DNA of 60,663 nucleotides from Pseudonocardia sp. (lineage in GTDB: Bacteria; Actinomycetota; Actinomycetes; Mycobacteriales; Pseudonocardiaceae): assembly GCA_019244295.1 (NCBI GenBank), contig JAFASX010000132.1, positions 1 to 60,663 on the forward strand, read 5' to 3'. The notes under the pieces are model-generated. The model was not told where the DNA came from. It worked only from the letters and a program-made list of their open reading frames with translations, and made no database searches. This document shows, in pieces, positions 25,617-35,605 of this stretch. The translations under genes were made by a program, and so were the position numbers. Position 1 is the stretch's first letter, and every line of letters begins with the position of its first letter.

Positions 25617-26594
25617 CCGAAGGCATTGCTACTGGTGGACGCGGCCAGCCTCTACTTCCGCGCGTTCTACGGCGTTCCCAACTCGGTCACCGCGCCGAAC
25701 GGCACACCAGTGAACGCGGTTCGCGGATTCACCGATATGGTGGCTCGGCTCATCTCCGACCGTCGCCCATCGCGGGCGGTGGCCTGTCTCGACCTGGATT
25801 GGCGGCCGGCATTTCGAGTACAGGCCATCCCGTCGTACAAGACGCACCGGGTGGCGCCCGGGCAGCCGCTGAGCGTGGCCGGCGAGTCAGCCGGTGGTGC
25901 CGGGCCGGCCGAGGCTGTGCCTGATGGGCTTTCCCCCCAGGTCCCGCTCATTCTGGATGTGCTCGCGGCGGCCGGCATCGCCACCGGTGGCGCTGATGGC
26001 TACGAAGCCGATGACGTGATCGGCACGCTGTGCACGCTGGAGCAAGACGTCCCGATCGAGGTGGTCAGCGGCGACCGGGACCTGTTACAGCTGGTACGTG
26101 ACGAGCCCAACCCGGTGCGGGTAGTGCACATCGGGCGCGGGCTCGCCAAAGCCGAGGTGTTCACACCGGCTGAATTGGCCGCTAAGTATGGACTTCCGGT
26201 TGAACGAGCCGGTGAGGCTTATGCCGAGCTGGCGATGCTGCGCGGCGATCCCTCCGATGGGCTGCCCGGCGTGGCCGGCATCGGGGAGAAGACCGCGGCC
26301 AGCCTGGTCTCCAGGTTCGGCTCCTGGCGGGAGCTGCGCGAGGCTGTCAGAGATCGAACCGATACTCGGCTCGCTCCCGGTGTCCGAGCTAAGTTGGCCG
26401 CCGCGGCGGACTATTTAGCGGTGGTCGAACCGGTAGTCCGGGTTGCCACCAATGCCCCGGTCAAGCTCGACCGCGAGGACACTCTGCCCGCCATGCCCGC
26501 GGAACCAGATCGGCTGAACGAGTTAGCACAACGCTGGGGACTGGGCAGCTCGATCGGCCGGCTGATCACCGCGCTGGCCTCAGTCACGCGGTAG
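25587..26594 (+). CDS. 5'-3' exonuclease (PIN / H3TH domain)
   Basis: 335 residues from the ATG at 25587; a GTG at 25578 is also in frame. The N-terminal PIN-like catalytic domain has [16 protein letters not shown] (first Asp), [11 protein letters not shown] and [11 protein letters not shown], all metal-binding acidic clusters of the DNA polymerase I 5'-nuclease family. The helix-3-turn-helix DNA-binding part is [22 protein letters not shown]. No polymerase domain is attached, so it is a free-standing flap or 5'-end nuclease for DNA repair or Okazaki processing. It corresponds by position to Rv2090. The first 12 residues overlap a strong hairpin, so a shorter start further in is possible. Confidence 0.9.
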   Translation: MVPAILTTHGPKALLLVDAASLYFRAFYGVPNSVTAPNGTPVNAVRGFTDMVARLISDRRPSRAVACLDLDWRPAFRVQAIPSYKTHRVAPGQPLSVAGESAGGAGPAEAVPDGLSPQVPLILDVLAAAGIATGGADGYEADDVIGTLCTLEQDVPIEVVSGDRDLLQLVRDEPNPVRVVHIGRGLAKAEVFTPAELAAKYGLPVERAGEAYAELAMLRGDPSDGLPGVAGIGEKTAASLVSRFGSWRELREAVRDRTDTRLAPGVRAKLAAAADYLAVVEPVVRVATNAPVKLDREDTLPAMPAEPDRLNELAQRWGLGSSIGRLITALASVTR

Positions 26595-26609
26595 GGGGGT
26601 GTGCCGACG

Positions 26610-29369
26610 CTAGCCGGCACCCAGCCCGACCACGCCCCGGCGGATCGCGCGGATTGCCGCCATCGCATTGCGCCCGACCGGGTGCTCCGGCCCGGCCACC
26701 GAGGCAAGCTGGTCAAGCAGGTCGATCACCTGCCGACACCACCGCACGAAATCACCGGCCGCTAATTCCCAGCCGTTCTCCTCGGCCGCTGTGAGCACCG
26801 ACGACAGCGTCTGTCCTTTCGCCCACTGATGCACCGGGCAAGCGAACCCCGGGTCCGGCTCTCGAGTCCGCTCCACCCGGTGTCGGCGCTCGTCGGACTC
26901 CAGCCCCAACCACAACCGAACCGTAGCGGCCAGCGCTTCAGCCACCGAACCCGCCGGTACCCGAGGTATCGCGGCATCCTCTCGACGCGACTCATAGACC
27001 AGCGCGGACACCACAGCGGCAAGATCGGCTGGCGGTAGCGCGTCCCAAATGCCGTGCCGCAGACATTCAGCGGTGAGCAGATCGGATTCCCCCCACAGCC
27101 GGGAGAGCACCACCCCATGCGCGGTCACTGTGTCGCCATCGAGATAGCCACGTTCACGCAGCAAGCCGATAATCCGGTCGAATGACCTGACCAGCGAGTG
27201 CGTGGTCGCTCGGACTTTCTGCCGCAGTTGCTCGGTCTCCCGCTCGAGCCGCGCCCACCGTTCGGCAAACCGCGCGTGGCTCTCCCTGTCCTGACAGCCG
27301 TGGCAAGGGTGCGCCCGGAGCGCGCGGCGCAATGCCTCGAGCTCAGCGCCCTCGGGCCCATCGGTTGTGCCTCGTCGATCCCGCTTACCGAAGCCAGCCG
27401 GAGCCTGGATACCGGTGTTGCGCAGGCTCGACGCGAGGTCGCGGCGAACCCGGGGAACCCGGTGATCAATCCGCTTGGGCAACCGCATCCGGCCAAGCGG
27501 ACGCACTTCGGCTGGGAAATCAGCCGCGGCCAACCGACCGGCCCAACGATCCTCGGTGAGTACCAGCGGCCGTGGCTCACCCGGCTGATCCAGCCCCGGG
27601 TCAAGCACCACCGCCAACCCGGCTCTACGCCCGGTCGGCACCGCGATCACATCACCTGGGCGCAGGGCGGCCAGCGAATCGGCGGTAGCGGCGCGGCGGG
27701 CGGCGGCACCGTTGCGATGCAGCGCTTTCTCCCGATCGGACAGCTCGCGTCGCAGTCGGGCGTACCCGGCAAAGTCACCGAGATGACAACGCATCGCCTC
27801 GGCATAGCTCCGCATCGCCTCGGCGTTGCGCTCGACACGCCGAGCCACCCCCACCACCGACCGGTCGGCTTGGAACTGGGCGAAAGACTGCTCAAGCAAC
27901 GCCCTGGCCGGCTCGGCGCCGAGCCGGTCAAGCAGATTGACCGCCATGTTGTAGCCGGGCCGAAACGAGCTGTGCAGCGGGTAAGTCCGGGTCGAGGCCA
28001 GCCCGGCGACCTGGGTGGGATCGACTCCAGGCTGCCAGATCACTACCGCGTGGCCCTCGACGTCGATCCCCCGGCGGCCGGCTCGCCCGGTGAGCTGGGT
28101 GTACTCCCCCGCGGTCAGCTCGGCGTGTGCCTCGCCGTTGTATTTGACCAGCCGTTCCAGCACAACGGTTCGCGCCGGCATGTTGATGCCCAGCGCAAGC
28201 GTCTCGGTAGCGAATACGCATTTGACCAGTCCGAGGACAAACAGCTCCTCCACGGTTTCCTTGAACGCCGGCAACAACCCGGCGTGGTGCGCGGCGATAC
28301 CGCGTTCCAACGCCTCGCGCCATTGCCAATACCCGAGTATCGCGAGGTCGGCTTCAGGCAGCTCGGCGGTGTGCGCCTCGATGATCCGGCGGACATCGGC
28401 CACCTCGTCCTGGCTGGTCAGCCGCAGCCCGGCGCGCACGCACTGCTCAACCGCGGCGTCACAACCGGTACGGCTGAACACAAACGTGATAGCCGGTAGT
28501 AGGCCGTTGCGGTCCAGCCGGTCTATCACGGTGGCTCGGGATGCCGGACGGTAGCGCGGTGGTCCAGGACGTCCGCCCGCCCGCCCGCCCGAGCGATCTC
28601 GCGGCCAGCCTCCCCCCGGCTGCAGCCGAGTGTGTTCCTGCACATACCGCACCAACGTCGAGTCGACCTTGAGCTGGCCCTGCGCGTCCTGCCCGGCAAA
28701 CAGGTCGAACATTCGATTGCCCACCATCATGTGCTGCCACAGGGGAACCGGGCGTTGTTCGTCGACCACCACGGCGGTATCACCGCGCACCGTCACCAAC
28801 CAGTCACCGAACTCCTCGGCGTTGCTGACCGTGGCTGATAAACCCACCACCACGACCTCAGCGGGCAGCTGCAGGATCACTTCTTCCCACACCGCGCCGC
28901 GAAACCGATCGGCGAGGTAGTGCACCTCGTCCATGACCACGTAGCCCAGCCCGTAGAGCGCGGGCGAGGCCGCATAAAGCATGTTGCGTAGCACTTCGGT
29001 GGTCATCACCACCACTGGGGCGTGCCCGTTGACAGCCGTGTCCCCGGTCAATAACCCGACCTGGTCAGGGCCGTACCGAGCCGTCAGATCGGCGTGCTTC
29101 TGGTTGGACAGCGCCTTGATCGGCGTGGTGTAAAAACACTTGGTGCCTTCGGCCAACGCCAGGTGCACCGCGAACTCACCGACCACAGTCTTGCCCGCGC
29201 CAGTGGGTGCGCAGACCAGCACCCCATGGCCGTCCTCCAGCGAGGCACAGGCAACTCGTTGGAACTCGTCGAGTTGGAATGGCAGAACGGCGGCGAACTC
29301 CGCGAGCCGAGGATGCTCAGCGCGCATCCGGGACGCAGCGTATGCCTGGGCGGGAGAGCGGCTAGCCAC
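26610..29369 (-). CDS. helY: HelY-type superfamily 2 (Ski2-like) helicase
   Basis: 919 residues, the usual length for actinobacterial HelY. The helicase core starts near residue 30 with the Q-motif region PFQLDEFQRVA, motif I APTGAGKT, motif II VMDEVHYL, motif III GLSATVSN and motif VI QLTGRAGRRG. A long C-terminal region like that of Mtr4/Ski2 proteins follows. These enzymes unwind RNA or RNA-DNA duplexes, probably in RNA processing or decay. It is convergent with the exonuclease gene (15 bases apart) and downstream of tatC, the order seen around Rv2092c. Confidence 0.94.
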   Translation of the reverse strand: MASRSPAQAYAASRMRAEHPRLAEFAAVLPFQLDEFQRVACASLEDGHGVLVCAPTGAGKTVVGEFAVHLALAEGTKCFYTTPIKALSNQKHADLTARYGPDQVGLLTGDTAVNGHAPVVVMTTEVLRNMLYAASPALYGLGYVVMDEVHYLADRFRGAVWEEVILQLPAEVVVVGLSATVSNAEEFGDWLVTVRGDTAVVVDEQRPVPLWQHMMVGNRMFDLFAGQDAQGQLKVDSTLVRYVQEHTRLQPGGGWPRDRSGGRAGGRPGPPRYRPASRATVIDRLDRNGLLPAITFVFSRTGCDAAVEQCVRAGLRLTSQDEVADVRRIIEAHTAELPEADLAILGYWQWREALERGIAAHHAGLLPAFKETVEELFVLGLVKCVFATETLALGINMPARTVVLERLVKYNGEAHAELTAGEYTQLTGRAGRRGIDVEGHAVVIWQPGVDPTQVAGLASTRTYPLHSSFRPGYNMAVNLLDRLGAEPARALLEQSFAQFQADRSVVGVARRVERNAEAMRSYAEAMRCHLGDFAGYARLRRELSDREKALHRNGAAARRAATADSLAALRPGDVIAVPTGRRAGLAVVLDPGLDQPGEPRPLVLTEDRWAGRLAAADFPAEVRPLGRMRLPKRIDHRVPRVRRDLASSLRNTGIQAPAGFGKRDRRGTTDGPEGAELEALRRALRAHPCHGCQDRESHARFAERWARLERETEQLRQKVRATTHSLVRSFDRIIGLLRERGYLDGDTVTAHGVVLSRLWGESDLLTAECLRHGIWDALPPADLAAVVSALVYESRREDAAIPRVPAGSVAEALAATVRLWLGLESDERRHRVERTREPDPGFACPVHQWAKGQTLSSVLTAAEENGWELAAGDFVRWCRQVIDLLDQLASVAGPEHPVGRNAMAAIRAIRRGVVGLGAG

Positions 29370-29442
29370 TACACCAGGCTGTCATACCGATGGCGAGCGC
29401 CGGCGGCGGCCGACACAGACCGGACAGGGATCACACTGGCTG

Positions 29443-30363
29443 TCAGGTTGCGTCGTCGTAACTCGGAGAGGGCCGGGGGATCTCGCTCGGTGTGGTGTCC
29501 AGCGGGGAGGGCTTATCCGGGTCCCAGGTACTCCAACTATCGGCGGCGAGCCGACGGGCCTTGGCCCGGTCGTGTAATCGGGCAAGCTGGATGGCTATTT
29601 CGAACAGTAGAGTCAGTGCCAAGGCCAACGCGGTCATGGAGATCGGATCGCCGCCCGGGGTGGCCACCGCCGCGAACACGAACAGCCCAAAGATCAAGCC
29701 GCGTCGCCAGCGACGCAGGCGTTCGTAGGTGAGAACGCCAACCCGGTTGAGCATAACGACGACCAAAGGCAGCTCGAAGCTCACGCCGAAGATCAACACC
29801 AACGCGGTCAGCAACCCGAAGTAGCTCTCCCCGGTCAGCAGCGTAGTCTGCACATTGGAGCTGATGGTGAGCAGGAACGCCAGTGCCTGCTCGACCACTA
29901 CATAGGCTAGCGCCGCGCCGCAAGCGAACAGCACCACCGCGGACGCCACGAAAGTCAAGGCGTATCGGCGTTCCTTGGCATACAGCCCGGGCGTGATGAA
30001 CGCCCACAGCTGGTAGAACCAGATCGGGCAAGCCAACAGCACACCAGCGGTGGCCCCGACCCGCATCCGTAACGAGAACTGGTCGAAAGCAGCGATACCA
30101 AAGAGCGTGCAGCCGCCGGAGGCGTTGCCAATTGGACGAGCGGATGCGGGCAATGCGCAATACGGCCCTTTGAGCAGCTCACCAAGGCTGGGCCAGCCGA
30201 AGAAACCCACGCCGTACCAGATGTAGCCCGCGATTGAGGTGACCGCGATCGCAACCAGCGCGATAGCCAGTCGAGTACGCAACTCGTAGAGATGCTCAAC
30301 GAGTGTCATCGTGCCGTCGGGGTTCTCCCGGCGACGGCGGTAATGAGCTATTGGATTCCACAC
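29443..30363 (-). CDS. tatC: Sec-independent protein translocase subunit TatC
   Basis: 306 residues from the GTG at 30363, which has AGAGG just upstream; a longer frame exists but is unlikely. TatC hallmarks are the cytosolic N-terminus [14 protein letters not shown], six membrane segments, and [18 protein letters not shown] in the first cytosolic loop. The C-terminal tail of about 60 residues (rich in Pro, Ser and Asp) is long. TatC binds twin-arginine signal peptides and with TatA/TatB exports folded proteins. A TatA gene, expected immediately upstream as in Rv2094c-Rv2093c, is absent here (see the small gene at 30402-30623). Confidence 0.95.
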   Translation of the reverse strand: MWNPIAHYRRRRENPDGTMTLVEHLYELRTRLAIALVAIAVTSIAGYIWYGVGFFGWPSLGELLKGPYCALPASARPIGNASGGCTLFGIAAFDQFSLRMRVGATAGVLLACPIWFYQLWAFITPGLYAKERRYALTFVASAVVLFACGAALAYVVVEQALAFLLTISSNVQTTLLTGESYFGLLTALVLIFGVSFELPLVVVMLNRVGVLTYERLRRWRRGLIFGLFVFAAVATPGGDPISMTALALALTLLFEIAIQLARLHDRAKARRLAADSWSTWDPDKPSPLDTTPSEIPRPSPSYDDAT

Positions 30364-30401
30364 CGGTGCCTCTTTCGTGGGTGAGCCGGTTGTACTCGAT
30401 G

Positions 30402-30623
30402 CTACGCGTCCGGCGCCGCCGATTCGCGGCCTCGCCAAGAATCACGCCAGTCGCTGAGCTGCTCGAGCGACGGCCGCATCCGGTCTAAACCGGCCGCGAG
30501 CATCGCCCGCACCGCGGTTACCGTCGCCTCGTTGCGCCGCAGCCGCCCGACTAGCCGCACGACCAGGCCCACCAACACAACCAGACCCACGGCGACTAAC
30601 AGCGCGCTCAGCAGCCAACCCAC
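30402..30623 (-). CDS. Small single-pass membrane protein in the tatA position
   Basis: 73 residues, GTG start. One N-terminal hydrophobic helix (residues 3-24, [18 protein letters not shown]) is followed by a basic and helical stretch and an acidic end. It resembles TatA in size and layout, but the TatA marks (an FG pair after the membrane helix and a KLP motif) are missing, so I do not call it TatA. It lies between pafC and tatC, 49 and 38 bases from its neighbours, so probably in the same operon. Function unknown. Confidence 0.6.
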   Translation of the reverse strand: MGWLLSALLVAVGLVVLVGLVVRLVGRLRRNEATVTAVRAMLAAGLDRMRPSLEQLSDWRDSWRGRESAAPDA

Positions 30624-30672
30624 GCCTACACCATAGTGCTAGCTGGCCACGTCAAGCGCACTGGCCATAAAG

Positions 30673-31620
30673 TCAATCCTCATCCAGCGCACCTTGGGCG
30701 CGCTGGATGAGGGCCGCGCGCAGCGACGTAGGGCTGACAATCCGGGCTTGGCCGCCGAGCCCAAGCACCAGCCGCACCATCCAGGCATCGTCGACGTAAC
30801 GCATCCGGATCTCGGTCTCACCGTCGGGGAGCTCCGCGACGTCGTCCACTGGGTAATACTCGGCGACCCAACGTGCTTCAGGTTTCAGCCGCAGCACCGC
30901 TTCTCGCTGACCTGAAGCCGGCCGGAATAACCCGGCGGACAAATCGGTAGGTCGGGCCGTTGCCGGCGCAGCGGCCGGCTCGGCGAGCTCGACCACCTCG
31001 TCAATCCGATCCAGCCGGAACAACCGCACCGCCTCGGCCGAGCGGCACCAGGCTTCCAGGTAGCCTCGACCTTCGATGAGCAGCAGCCGCATCGGGTCCA
31101 CCGTACGGTCGCCCACTACGTCACGCGACGCGGTGTAGTACCGAATTCGCAGTGCACGGCCGTGGTCGAGCGCGGCCCGGACCGCGCCGGTGGTCGCCTC
31201 CTCACGCGCGCTCACGCCGACCGCGACACCAGTCGACACGGCGGCCGCTCCAACCGCACGCTCGATCTTCGCTACGGCGCGTCGCACCACCTCGCCATCC
31301 ACCATTCCAGGCATCTCGCCCAGCGCCCGCAAGGCCACCAGCAGCGCTGTGGCCTCGGCTGTGGTCAGTCGCAATGGCCGACGCATGCCCGCGTCCTCGG
31401 TGACCGTGACGGTGTCCCCGGAAAACGACAGATCGACGAGATCACCCGGCCCGTAGCCAGGCAGCCCACACATCCACAATAGCTCAAGATCGCGGCGGAG
31501 CTGCTTCTCCGTGACCCCGAAATCAGCCGCTGCATCGGCCACCCGCACCCCAGGGCGAGCTAGCAGATAGGGCACCAAAGACAGCAGTCGAGGCAGCCGG
31601 GCGGCCAGCCCGGTCGTCAT
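30673..31620 (-). CDS. pafC: WYL-domain transcription factor PafC
   Basis: 315 residues from the ATG at 31620, which overlaps the pafB stop by four bases (ATGA). An N-terminal winged helix (ADAAADFGVTEKQLRRDLELLWMCG) is followed by the WYL domain (RIRYYTASRD then VDPMRLLLIEGRGYLEAWC) and a C-terminal WCX region. With PafB it forms the PafBC activator of the RecA-independent DNA damage response in mycobacteria. It was first named for its place in the proteasome accessory factor operon. The layout here is the standard pafA-pafB-pafC run. Confidence 0.92.
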   Translation of the reverse strand: MTTGLAARLPRLLSLVPYLLARPGVRVADAAADFGVTEKQLRRDLELLWMCGLPGYGPGDLVDLSFSGDTVTVTEDAGMRRPLRLTTAEATALLVALRALGEMPGMVDGEVVRRAVAKIERAVGAAAVSTGVAVGVSAREEATTGAVRAALDHGRALRIRYYTASRDVVGDRTVDPMRLLLIEGRGYLEAWCRSAEAVRLFRLDRIDEVVELAEPAAAPATARPTDLSAGLFRPASGQREAVLRLKPEARWVAEYYPVDDVAELPDGETEIRMRYVDDAWMVRLVLGLGGQARIVSPTSLRAALIQRAQGALDED

Positions 31621-32678
31621 GCCCGACTCACCCCGACCGGCTCGCTGTGTGGGCTGTGCTCGCCGCGGGCAGGGTGCGCCTCTCGTGCGCTGCGTCCGTC
31701 GCGTGCGCCGTGGGCCAGTGCCGCGCCGGACAGGCATCGCCGCACGGCCTCGGCCAGCTCCGCTGGCTCCAGCACCGCGACGTCGGGTCCGTGACCAGCG
31801 AGCCAGCGAATCATCGTCTCCCGATCGCGCAGCTCCAGCTCCAGCTCATCGCCCGGTCGACCCGCATGTGTTCGAGCGCCCACGAGCTGGCCAAGCCGAC
31901 GCAATCCCACCGCCCGCCCCCGCGCTACCCAGATCCGGGCTATCCCGCTGACTGGCGGCAGCCCGGCGCTGCGGCGTACCAGCGCCATCAAGTCCACTCC
32001 GGGCGGAACACGTACCTCGCCCGCGGCGCTGACCACCGAGACCGGCTCGCTGATCCGAGAAAGCCGGAAACAGCGCACGTCGTTGCGGTCCCGGTCATGT
32101 GCGACCAGATACCAACGGCCACGCCAGCTGACCACGCCCCATGGCTCCACAGTGCGCCGCTTGGCCTCGGCGCGTGGATGCGAACGGTGCACAAAGGTAA
32201 CCACCCGGCCGGCCTGTACCGCGGCCAACAGCGGGGCGAATGCCGGCTCAGTAGCCCGAACCCTCGGTTGCACCCCGGCGATGGCGTCTTCGTCGACCTC
32301 GACGCCGGCGGCCCGCAACTTGACCAGCGCACCGTGGGCGGCTCCAGCGAGCTGCGGGCTGTCCCACAGCCGAGCCGCCAAGGCCACCGCCGCCGCCTCG
32401 TCGGCGGCCAGCTCGATGTCCCCAAGCTCGTAGTCCTGGCGGGCAATCCGGTAACCATCGACGGTATCGAAAACAGAGCGTCGGCCGGTTTCCAGAGGTA
32501 CGCCAAGATCTCGCAACTCGGCCTTGTCCCGCTCGAACATCCGAAAGAAGGCTTCGTCGGACGCGGTATCAGCGTAACCGGCGACCGTGGCCCGGATCCG
32601 CTCCGCGGTGAGGTACTGACGGGTGGACAGCAGGCAAAGCACCAAGTTCACCAAGCGCTCGGCACGGACGGACGACAC
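31617..32678 (-). CDS. pafB: WYL-domain transcription factor PafB
   Basis: 353 residues, GTG start. A helix-turn-helix part (RLVNLVLCLLSTRQYLTAERI, with FERDKAELRDLGVPL as wing region) is followed by the WYL domain (VEPWGVVSWRGRWYLVAHDRDR) and a WCX domain. It pairs with PafC to switch on DNA repair genes. The tail of about 30 residues is rich in His, Arg and Glu and looks disordered. A gap of 147 bases separates it from pafA, where a separate promoter could lie. Confidence 0.92.
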   Translation of the reverse strand: MSSVRAERLVNLVLCLLSTRQYLTAERIRATVAGYADTASDEAFFRMFERDKAELRDLGVPLETGRRSVFDTVDGYRIARQDYELGDIELAADEAAAVALAARLWDSPQLAGAAHGALVKLRAAGVEVDEDAIAGVQPRVRATEPAFAPLLAAVQAGRVVTFVHRSHPRAEAKRRTVEPWGVVSWRGRWYLVAHDRDRNDVRCFRLSRISEPVSVVSAAGEVRVPPGVDLMALVRRSAGLPPVSGIARIWVARGRAVGLRRLGQLVGARTHAGRPGDELELELRDRETMIRWLAGHGPDVAVLEPAELAEAVRRCLSGAALAHGARDGRSAREAHPARGEHSPHSEPVGVSRA

Positions 32679-32825
32679 CCGCGCAGCGTAGCGCGGCGAC
32701 GCCGCGCCGGTGGTCCATTCGCGCTAGCGGCGCGGCGAGGCCGGCGGCGGCCCACTTCGCATACCCAGCCCGCAAGATAGGCGAAGTCCCCGAGCAGAGC
32801 CGCGAAGTCCACAACGAGAGCGAGG

Positions 32826-34193
32826 CTATAGCGACGCGATCAACCGCTCCACCCGCTCGTCCACCGATCGGAACGGGTCCTTGCACAGCACTGTGCGCTG
32901 CGCCTGATCGTTCAGCTTAAGGTGCACCCAGTCGACCGTGAAGTCCCGACCAGCGGCCTGCGCGGCGGCGATGAAGTCGCCACGCAGCTTCGCCCTGGTG
33001 GTCGGCGGCGGGGTGTCCTTAGCCGCCTCGATCTCACCGTCGTCGGTGACCCGGTCAACCATGCTCTTGCGTTGCAGCATGTCGAACAGCCCACGACCAC
33101 GCCTAATGTCGTGATACGCGAGATCCAGTTGGGCGACTCGAGCGCTGGAGAGCTCCAGGTTGTGGCGCGCGCGATAGCGCTCGACCAACCGGTGCTTGAT
33201 TGCCCAGTCGATCTCGCGGTCGATCAAGCTGAGATCCTGGCGCTCCACCGCGTCCAATGTGCGGCCCCAGAGCTCGACTACCCGCTCGGCGGCCTTGTCC
33301 CCCCGGCCGTGCGCGGCGGTGTACTCCGCGGCGCGCGTGTAATACTCGCGCTGAATGTCCAGCGCGCTGGCCTCCCGGCCACCGGCCAGCCGGACCAGGC
33401 GTCGGCCGGTGAGGTCGTGGCTGATCTCGCGGATCGCCCTGATCGGGTTATCCAGCGTGAAGTCCTGGAACTGGACGCCCTGTTCGATCATGTCGAGCAC
33501 GACGGTGGCCGAGCCGACCTTCAGCAGGGTCGTCACCTCGGACATGTTTGAGTCGCCAACGATCACGTGCAGCCGGCGGTAACGCTCGGCGTCGGCGTGT
33601 GGCTCGTCGCGGGTGTTGATGATCGGCCGAGAGCGAGTGGTGGCGCTGGAAACCCCTTCCCAGATGTGCTCGGCGCGTTGGGAAAGGCAGTACACCGCGC
33701 CACGAGGGGTCTGCAGCACCTTGCCGGCGCCGCAGATCAACTGCCGGGTGACCAGGAACGGCAGCAACACGTCCGCGATGCGCGAGAACTCCCCGGCCCT
33801 GGCCACCAGGTAGTTCTCGTGGCAGCCGTACGAGTTGCCCGCCGAGTCAGTGTTGTTCTTGAACAGATAGATGTCCCCGCCGATGCCCTCGTCCACCAAC
33901 CGACGTTCGGCGTCGACCAGCAGATCTTCCAGGATCCGCTCACCCGCCTTGTCGTGGGCCACCAGTTGGTTGAGCGAGTCGCATTCCGCCGTGGCGTATT
34001 CGGGGTGGCTTCCCACATCCAGATACAGCCGCGAGCCGTTGCGCAGGAACACGTTCGACGAACGTCCCCATGACACTACTCGGCGAAACAGGTAGCGGGC
34101 CACCTCATCCGGGGACAGCCGCCGCTGGCCATGGAAGGTACAGGTAACCCCGAACTCGGTTTCGACGCCATAGATCCGCCGGTGCATGGCCAT
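32826..34193 (-). CDS. pafA: Pup--protein ligase PafA
   Basis: 455 residues; [16 protein letters not shown] at the start is the PafA signature with the ATP/Mg glutamates, and either of two in-frame ATGs (34193, 34187) could be used. [14 protein letters not shown] holds the catalytic Asp region, and [12 protein letters not shown] with [16 protein letters not shown] are further glutamine-synthetase-like motifs. It uses ATP to link the C-terminal glutamate of Pup to target lysines. Because the Pup encoded here already ends in Glu, it can be ligated without prior deamidation. It starts 34 bases after mntH rather than following prcA. Confidence 0.96.
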   Translation of the reverse strand: MAMHRRIYGVETEFGVTCTFHGQRRLSPDEVARYLFRRVVSWGRSSNVFLRNGSRLYLDVGSHPEYATAECDSLNQLVAHDKAGERILEDLLVDAERRLVDEGIGGDIYLFKNNTDSAGNSYGCHENYLVARAGEFSRIADVLLPFLVTRQLICGAGKVLQTPRGAVYCLSQRAEHIWEGVSSATTRSRPIINTRDEPHADAERYRRLHVIVGDSNMSEVTTLLKVGSATVVLDMIEQGVQFQDFTLDNPIRAIREISHDLTGRRLVRLAGGREASALDIQREYYTRAAEYTAAHGRGDKAAERVVELWGRTLDAVERQDLSLIDREIDWAIKHRLVERYRARHNLELSSARVAQLDLAYHDIRRGRGLFDMLQRKSMVDRVTDDGEIEAAKDTPPPTTRAKLRGDFIAAAQAAGRDFTVDWVHLKLNDQAQRTVLCKDPFRSVDERVERLIASL

Positions 34194-34227
34194 TAGAGTA
34201 GGCGCTCAACGGCCAACGGTGTCGAAC

Positions 34228-35493
34228 TCAGCCCAGGAACGTGTCATATAACAGATATCCGTTCAGCATGATGATCAGCACCGCGGCTGTACTGGCGGCC
34301 AGCGTGGTGATCGATCGGTTGACCAGGCCACCCATCACATCCCTCCGGCGGGTCAGCAGCACCATCGGCACGAGGGCGAACGGGATGCCGAAGGAAAGCA
34401 CCACCTGGGAGACCACCAAGCTGCCTGTTGTCGGTAAGCCAAGTCCGATGACAACCAGCGCGGGCAACATGGTCAATCCCCGGCGAACAAACAGCGGGAT
34501 ACACCGACGGATGAAGCCCTGCATGACGACTTGGCCAGCATAGGTTCCCACGCTCGATGAGGACAGCCCGGAGGCCAGCAGCGCGATCGCGAACGCCAAT
34601 GAGGCCGCCCCGCCGACCAGGCGCCCGAGGCTGTCGTGCGCGGCTTCAATCGAGTCGATGCTTGCCGCGCCCGCATGCCCCCACAGCGAGGCGGCGACGA
34701 ACAGCATCGCGAGGTTGATCAGCCCGGCGGCACCCAAGCCAGCGAACACATCGAGCCGTTGAAAGCGCAGCACCTCCAGCCGCTGCGTTTCGTCTCTCAC
34801 CGCTATCCGGTTCTTGGTCAACGCCGAGTGCAGATACACCACGTGCGGCATCACGGTAGCTCCGACGATGCCGACCGCCAACAGCACACTATCCGCACCA
34901 GCGAAACCGGGCAGCAGACCAGCCGCTGCTCGCGTCGGCGAGACGCCGACCACGACGAGGTCGTAGACGAAGCCGAGGCACACGATGCCGAGCAGCGCGG
35001 TGATGGCCAGCTCGAAGCGTCGGTAACCGCGCTGCTCGAGCGCCAAGATGGCGAAAGCGACCACTGCGGTGATCAACCCAGCCGGCAATAGCGGCACGTG
35101 AAACAGCAGGTTCAGCCCGAGAGCCGCGCCGACGAACTCGGCAAGGTCGGTCGCCATCGCGATCAGCTCGGCCTGCACCCACAGCCCGAGCGACACCGGC
35201 AGCGCAAAATGCTCCCGGCACAGCTCGGGTAGGTCACGTCCAGTTGCCACACCGATCTTCGCGGACAGATACTGCACGAGCATAGCCATCAGGTTGGCCA
35301 GTAGAACCACCCAGCCGAGCGCGTAGCCGTACCGGGCGCCAGCGGTGAAGTTCGTGGCGAAGTTGCCGGGATCGATGTAGGCCACAGCCGCGACGAACGC
35401 CGGCCCGAACATGAGCAGCACACCGCGTCCGGTCCGGGGCTGAAGAATCTTGTCGGTGGCCGGCTCGACGGCCGCCGGGTTTGCCTCAGTCAT
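34228..35493 (-). CDS. mntH: Nramp-family manganese/divalent metal transporter
   Basis: 421 residues from the ATG at 35493, preceded by GGAGG at seven bases. About eleven membrane segments. The Nramp metal-site motif is in AYIDPGNFATNF (helix 1) and the helix 6 motif in VGATVMPHVVYLHSAL, which carry the DPGN and MPH residues that bind Mn2+ or Fe2+. It imports divalent metal with protons. Its neighbour upstream is a DtxR/MntR repressor, so it is probably repressed by manganese (or iron). The pair is placed between prcA and pafA. Confidence 0.94.
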   Translation of the reverse strand: MTEANPAAVEPATDKILQPRTGRGVLLMFGPAFVAAVAYIDPGNFATNFTAGARYGYALGWVVLLANLMAMLVQYLSAKIGVATGRDLPELCREHFALPVSLGLWVQAELIAMATDLAEFVGAALGLNLLFHVPLLPAGLITAVVAFAILALEQRGYRRFELAITALLGIVCLGFVYDLVVVGVSPTRAAAGLLPGFAGADSVLLAVGIVGATVMPHVVYLHSALTKNRIAVRDETQRLEVLRFQRLDVFAGLGAAGLINLAMLFVAASLWGHAGAASIDSIEAAHDSLGRLVGGAASLAFAIALLASGLSSSSVGTYAGQVVMQGFIRRCIPLFVRRGLTMLPALVVIGLGLPTTGSLVVSQVVLSFGIPFALVPMVLLTRRRDVMGGLVNRSITTLAASTAAVLIIMLNGYLLYDTFLG

Positions 35494-35605
35494 CTGCCGA
35501 CCTCCGTCACTGGGCAAGCCCAACGCTGAAGATTCGTCAGACCGCGTGATAAAATTTCGTCACAGCCAACTTTAGGTTCTGGCCTGACGAGAAACAAGAG
35601 AGCGG
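35494..35605 (-). promoter_or_regulatory. mntH promoter region with a possible DtxR/MntR half-site
   Basis: The 112 bases before mntH include TTAGGTT at 35572-35578, which matches the left half of the DtxR-type consensus (TTAGGTTAGCCTAACCTAA), but the right half is poor. Two copies of TTCGTCA (35533-35539 and 35556-35562) lie closer to the gene. The site assignment is tentative. Confidence 0.35.
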
